Below, in pieces: positions 63,020-64,000 of a DNA stretch of 64,000 nt (position 1 is the first letter of the stretch; every line of letters begins with the position of its first letter). The stretch is taken from NCBI RefSeq assembly GCF_000179915.2, contig NC_014963.1, positions 3,472,001 through 3,536,000 on the forward strand, given 5' to 3'. Position numbers and translations under genes: made by a program. This DNA is from Terriglobus saanensis SP1PR4 (lineage in GTDB: Bacteria; Acidobacteriota; Terriglobia; Terriglobales; Acidobacteriaceae). The notes below the pieces were generated by a model. It did not search any database and was not told the origin of the DNA. It saw only the letters and a program-made list of their open reading frames with translations.

Positions 63020-64000
63020 TCATTTCACCAATGATGAGGAGGGATCGGTCAATGGATTTTCCGGAGGAAACCTTTGAAATTCGGGATGAACCGTCTGGTA
63101 GATGTGCGTTGCGATTTGGTATTCACGCGTCGCATTATCCGGCTGCTTCTTTTGCGCATAGAGGGATGCGAGCATCTCGTGCGTCAAAAGAGCTTCTGGA
63201 TCAAGGCGCTCAGCAAGATTTAATTCGAAAAGAGCCGCATCGACTTGTCCCTGATGAGAGAGACGACTGCCCACTACGAAATGGCTGAGGGCGGAGATTT
63301 TGTTTACTTTAAAACTACCGTCGAATTCCAGAATTTCCCCTTGCAGGACGGTTGACGGGTGGAGATTTCTAAATTGGTCATAAGGGTTCAGATCGTCCGG
63401 CCCGAAATCGAACCCCGTCATCTCATTCGATCCGATAAACACCGGGCCATCAATCTTTTCCGGAACCACGCCCTGTGGCTGTTGCGCAAGCCACGCAAAG
63501 AATGTGGGCATCGGCGAACATGGGATGTGATAGTAGGCCGGGTTGACGATCCCATCATAGGCAAACCAACAATGCGTTATATGGTGCTGGTCGAGATAGC
63601 TTTGCAGGACTTTTAGACCGCTTTCCCAACCAACATTCGCATCCGACACCACTTTATAGGAACTCGACGGCCCGCCAAAGGCCTCGTTTGAATAAGGCAG
63701 ATAGTTGGGAAACGCCCATAGAGAAGAGGCTGAGTGAAGGGCTAGCAGAGTGATAACAACGTAAAGCCAACGCTTCGATTGTCCGACGAGCATCCACGCA
63801 ACGCCGCCTACCAGCACCATGAGGAAAGGATAAATGGGGAGAATATGACGGAGCCCGAGATTCAGCTTCGAAGTCATAGCGATGGCGAACCAGATCGTCG
63901 CTGGAACAACAAGGAAGACGAGCTCTCTGCGATATTCACGGTGCCAGATTTTCTTTGCGGCAACAGTTAACGCCAGCAGGATCATGAACGCTAGCGTCGA
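63020..64000 (-). CDS. Membrane glycosyltransferase-like protein with C-terminal TPRs, 5' part outside the window
   Basis: The open frame runs off the right edge, so the N-terminus is missing. Visible are membrane segments (ELVFLVVPATIWFAIAM, HILPIYPFLMVLVGGVAWMLV, WLYVVITLLALHSASSLW) with the LNLGLRHILPIYPF pattern of PMT/ArnT-type transferases. A soluble part with YDQFRNLHPSTVLQG follows, and finally a TPR pair (SHQGQVDAALFELNLAERLDPEAL, then ASLYAQKKQPDNATREYQIATHIY, each in outline). Such proteins use polyprenyl-phosphate sugars, which fits the GT2 gene 135 bases downstream of it. Confidence 0.8.
   Translation of the reverse strand, partial: STLAFMILLALTVAAKKIWHREYRRELVFLVVPATIWFAIAMTSKLNLGLRHILPIYPFLMVLVGGVAWMLVGQSKRWLYVVITLLALHSASSLWAFPNYLPYSNEAFGGPSSSYKVVSDANVGWESGLKVLQSYLDQHHITHCWFAYDGIVNPAYYHIPCSPMPTFFAWLAQQPQGVVPEKIDGPVFIGSNEMTGFDFGPDDLNPYDQFRNLHPSTVLQGEILEFDGSFKVNKISALSHFVVGSRLSHQGQVDAALFELNLAERLDPEALLTHEMLASLYAQKKQPDNATREYQIATHIYQTVHPEFQRFPPENPLTDPSSSLVK

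Noticed and set aside
1-64000. tRNA genes, rRNA genes, CRISPR arrays, complete insertion sequences
   Set aside because: Read for on both strands; no cloverleaf-like arms, spaced repeats or transposase frames were found, although a covariance-model search was not possible here.

Overview
The window looks like chromosome from an acidobacterium of the Terriglobia type (Granulicella/Terriglobus/Edaphobacter relatives). This is inferred from family content: an Oar-like TonB-dependent receptor with an N-terminal carboxypeptidase-regulatory domain, a CadC-like winged-helix protein with a TPR tail, tannase-family and BNR-repeat secreted proteins, and moderately GC-rich coding DNA. No rRNA, tRNA, CRISPR array or complete mobile element was recognised.

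Region 1 (about 0-20 kb) is a catabolic block. It holds a peptide-type ABC importer (two permeases, a fused double ATPase and a separate binding protein), two aconitase-family hydratases, a PrpF-type isomerase, three ester hydrolases (beta-lactamase fold, SGNH, tannase family), an MFS carrier, an RraA-like protein and a GntR-type regulator with two winged-helix domains. Five copies of a related AT-rich motif (ATTGTATTTT, then TCAA at fixed spacing) lie in the promoter regions of nearly all of these units. I read this as one regulon handling a tricarboxylate-like or galloyl-derived compound; the substrate is not proven.

Region 2 (20-29 kb) holds a PepSY membrane protein, a LuxR-type regulator, an aminotransferase, a Tat-exported multicopper oxidase overlapping an outer-membrane-like protein, a ProC-like reductase and a divergent pair (unknown secreted protein / alpha-beta hydrolase).

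Region 3 (29-40.5 kb) is a tightly coupled acid-sugar operon on the minus strand: BNR protein, DUF1537 kinase, PdxA2-like dehydrogenase, Na+ symporter, HpcH/HpaI aldolase and Fe-dependent alcohol dehydrogenase. It is divergent from an IclR regulator that is followed by a TonB-dependent receptor. A decayed LacI-type regulator sits at its downstream end and a decayed tyrosine recombinase lies just after the receptor.

Region 4 (41-52 kb) has an AraC regulator, a GMC oxidoreductase, an RND efflux operon in which all three genes carry frameshifts (four in total), and a TetR regulator divergent from a short-chain dehydrogenase with a clear promoter and palindromic operator. An NAD(P)-binding protein follows.

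Region 5 (52-64 kb) has a CadC-like regulator, a di-haem oxidoreductase, several secreted or outer-membrane proteins and a TetR regulator. A cNMP/thioredoxin-like/thioredoxin-reductase fusion shares a near-palindromic operator (TACGTACYGGTAGGTA) with two neighbouring genes. A decayed short-chain dehydrogenase, a GT2 glycosyltransferase and the C-terminal part of a membrane glycosyltransferase with TPRs end the window.
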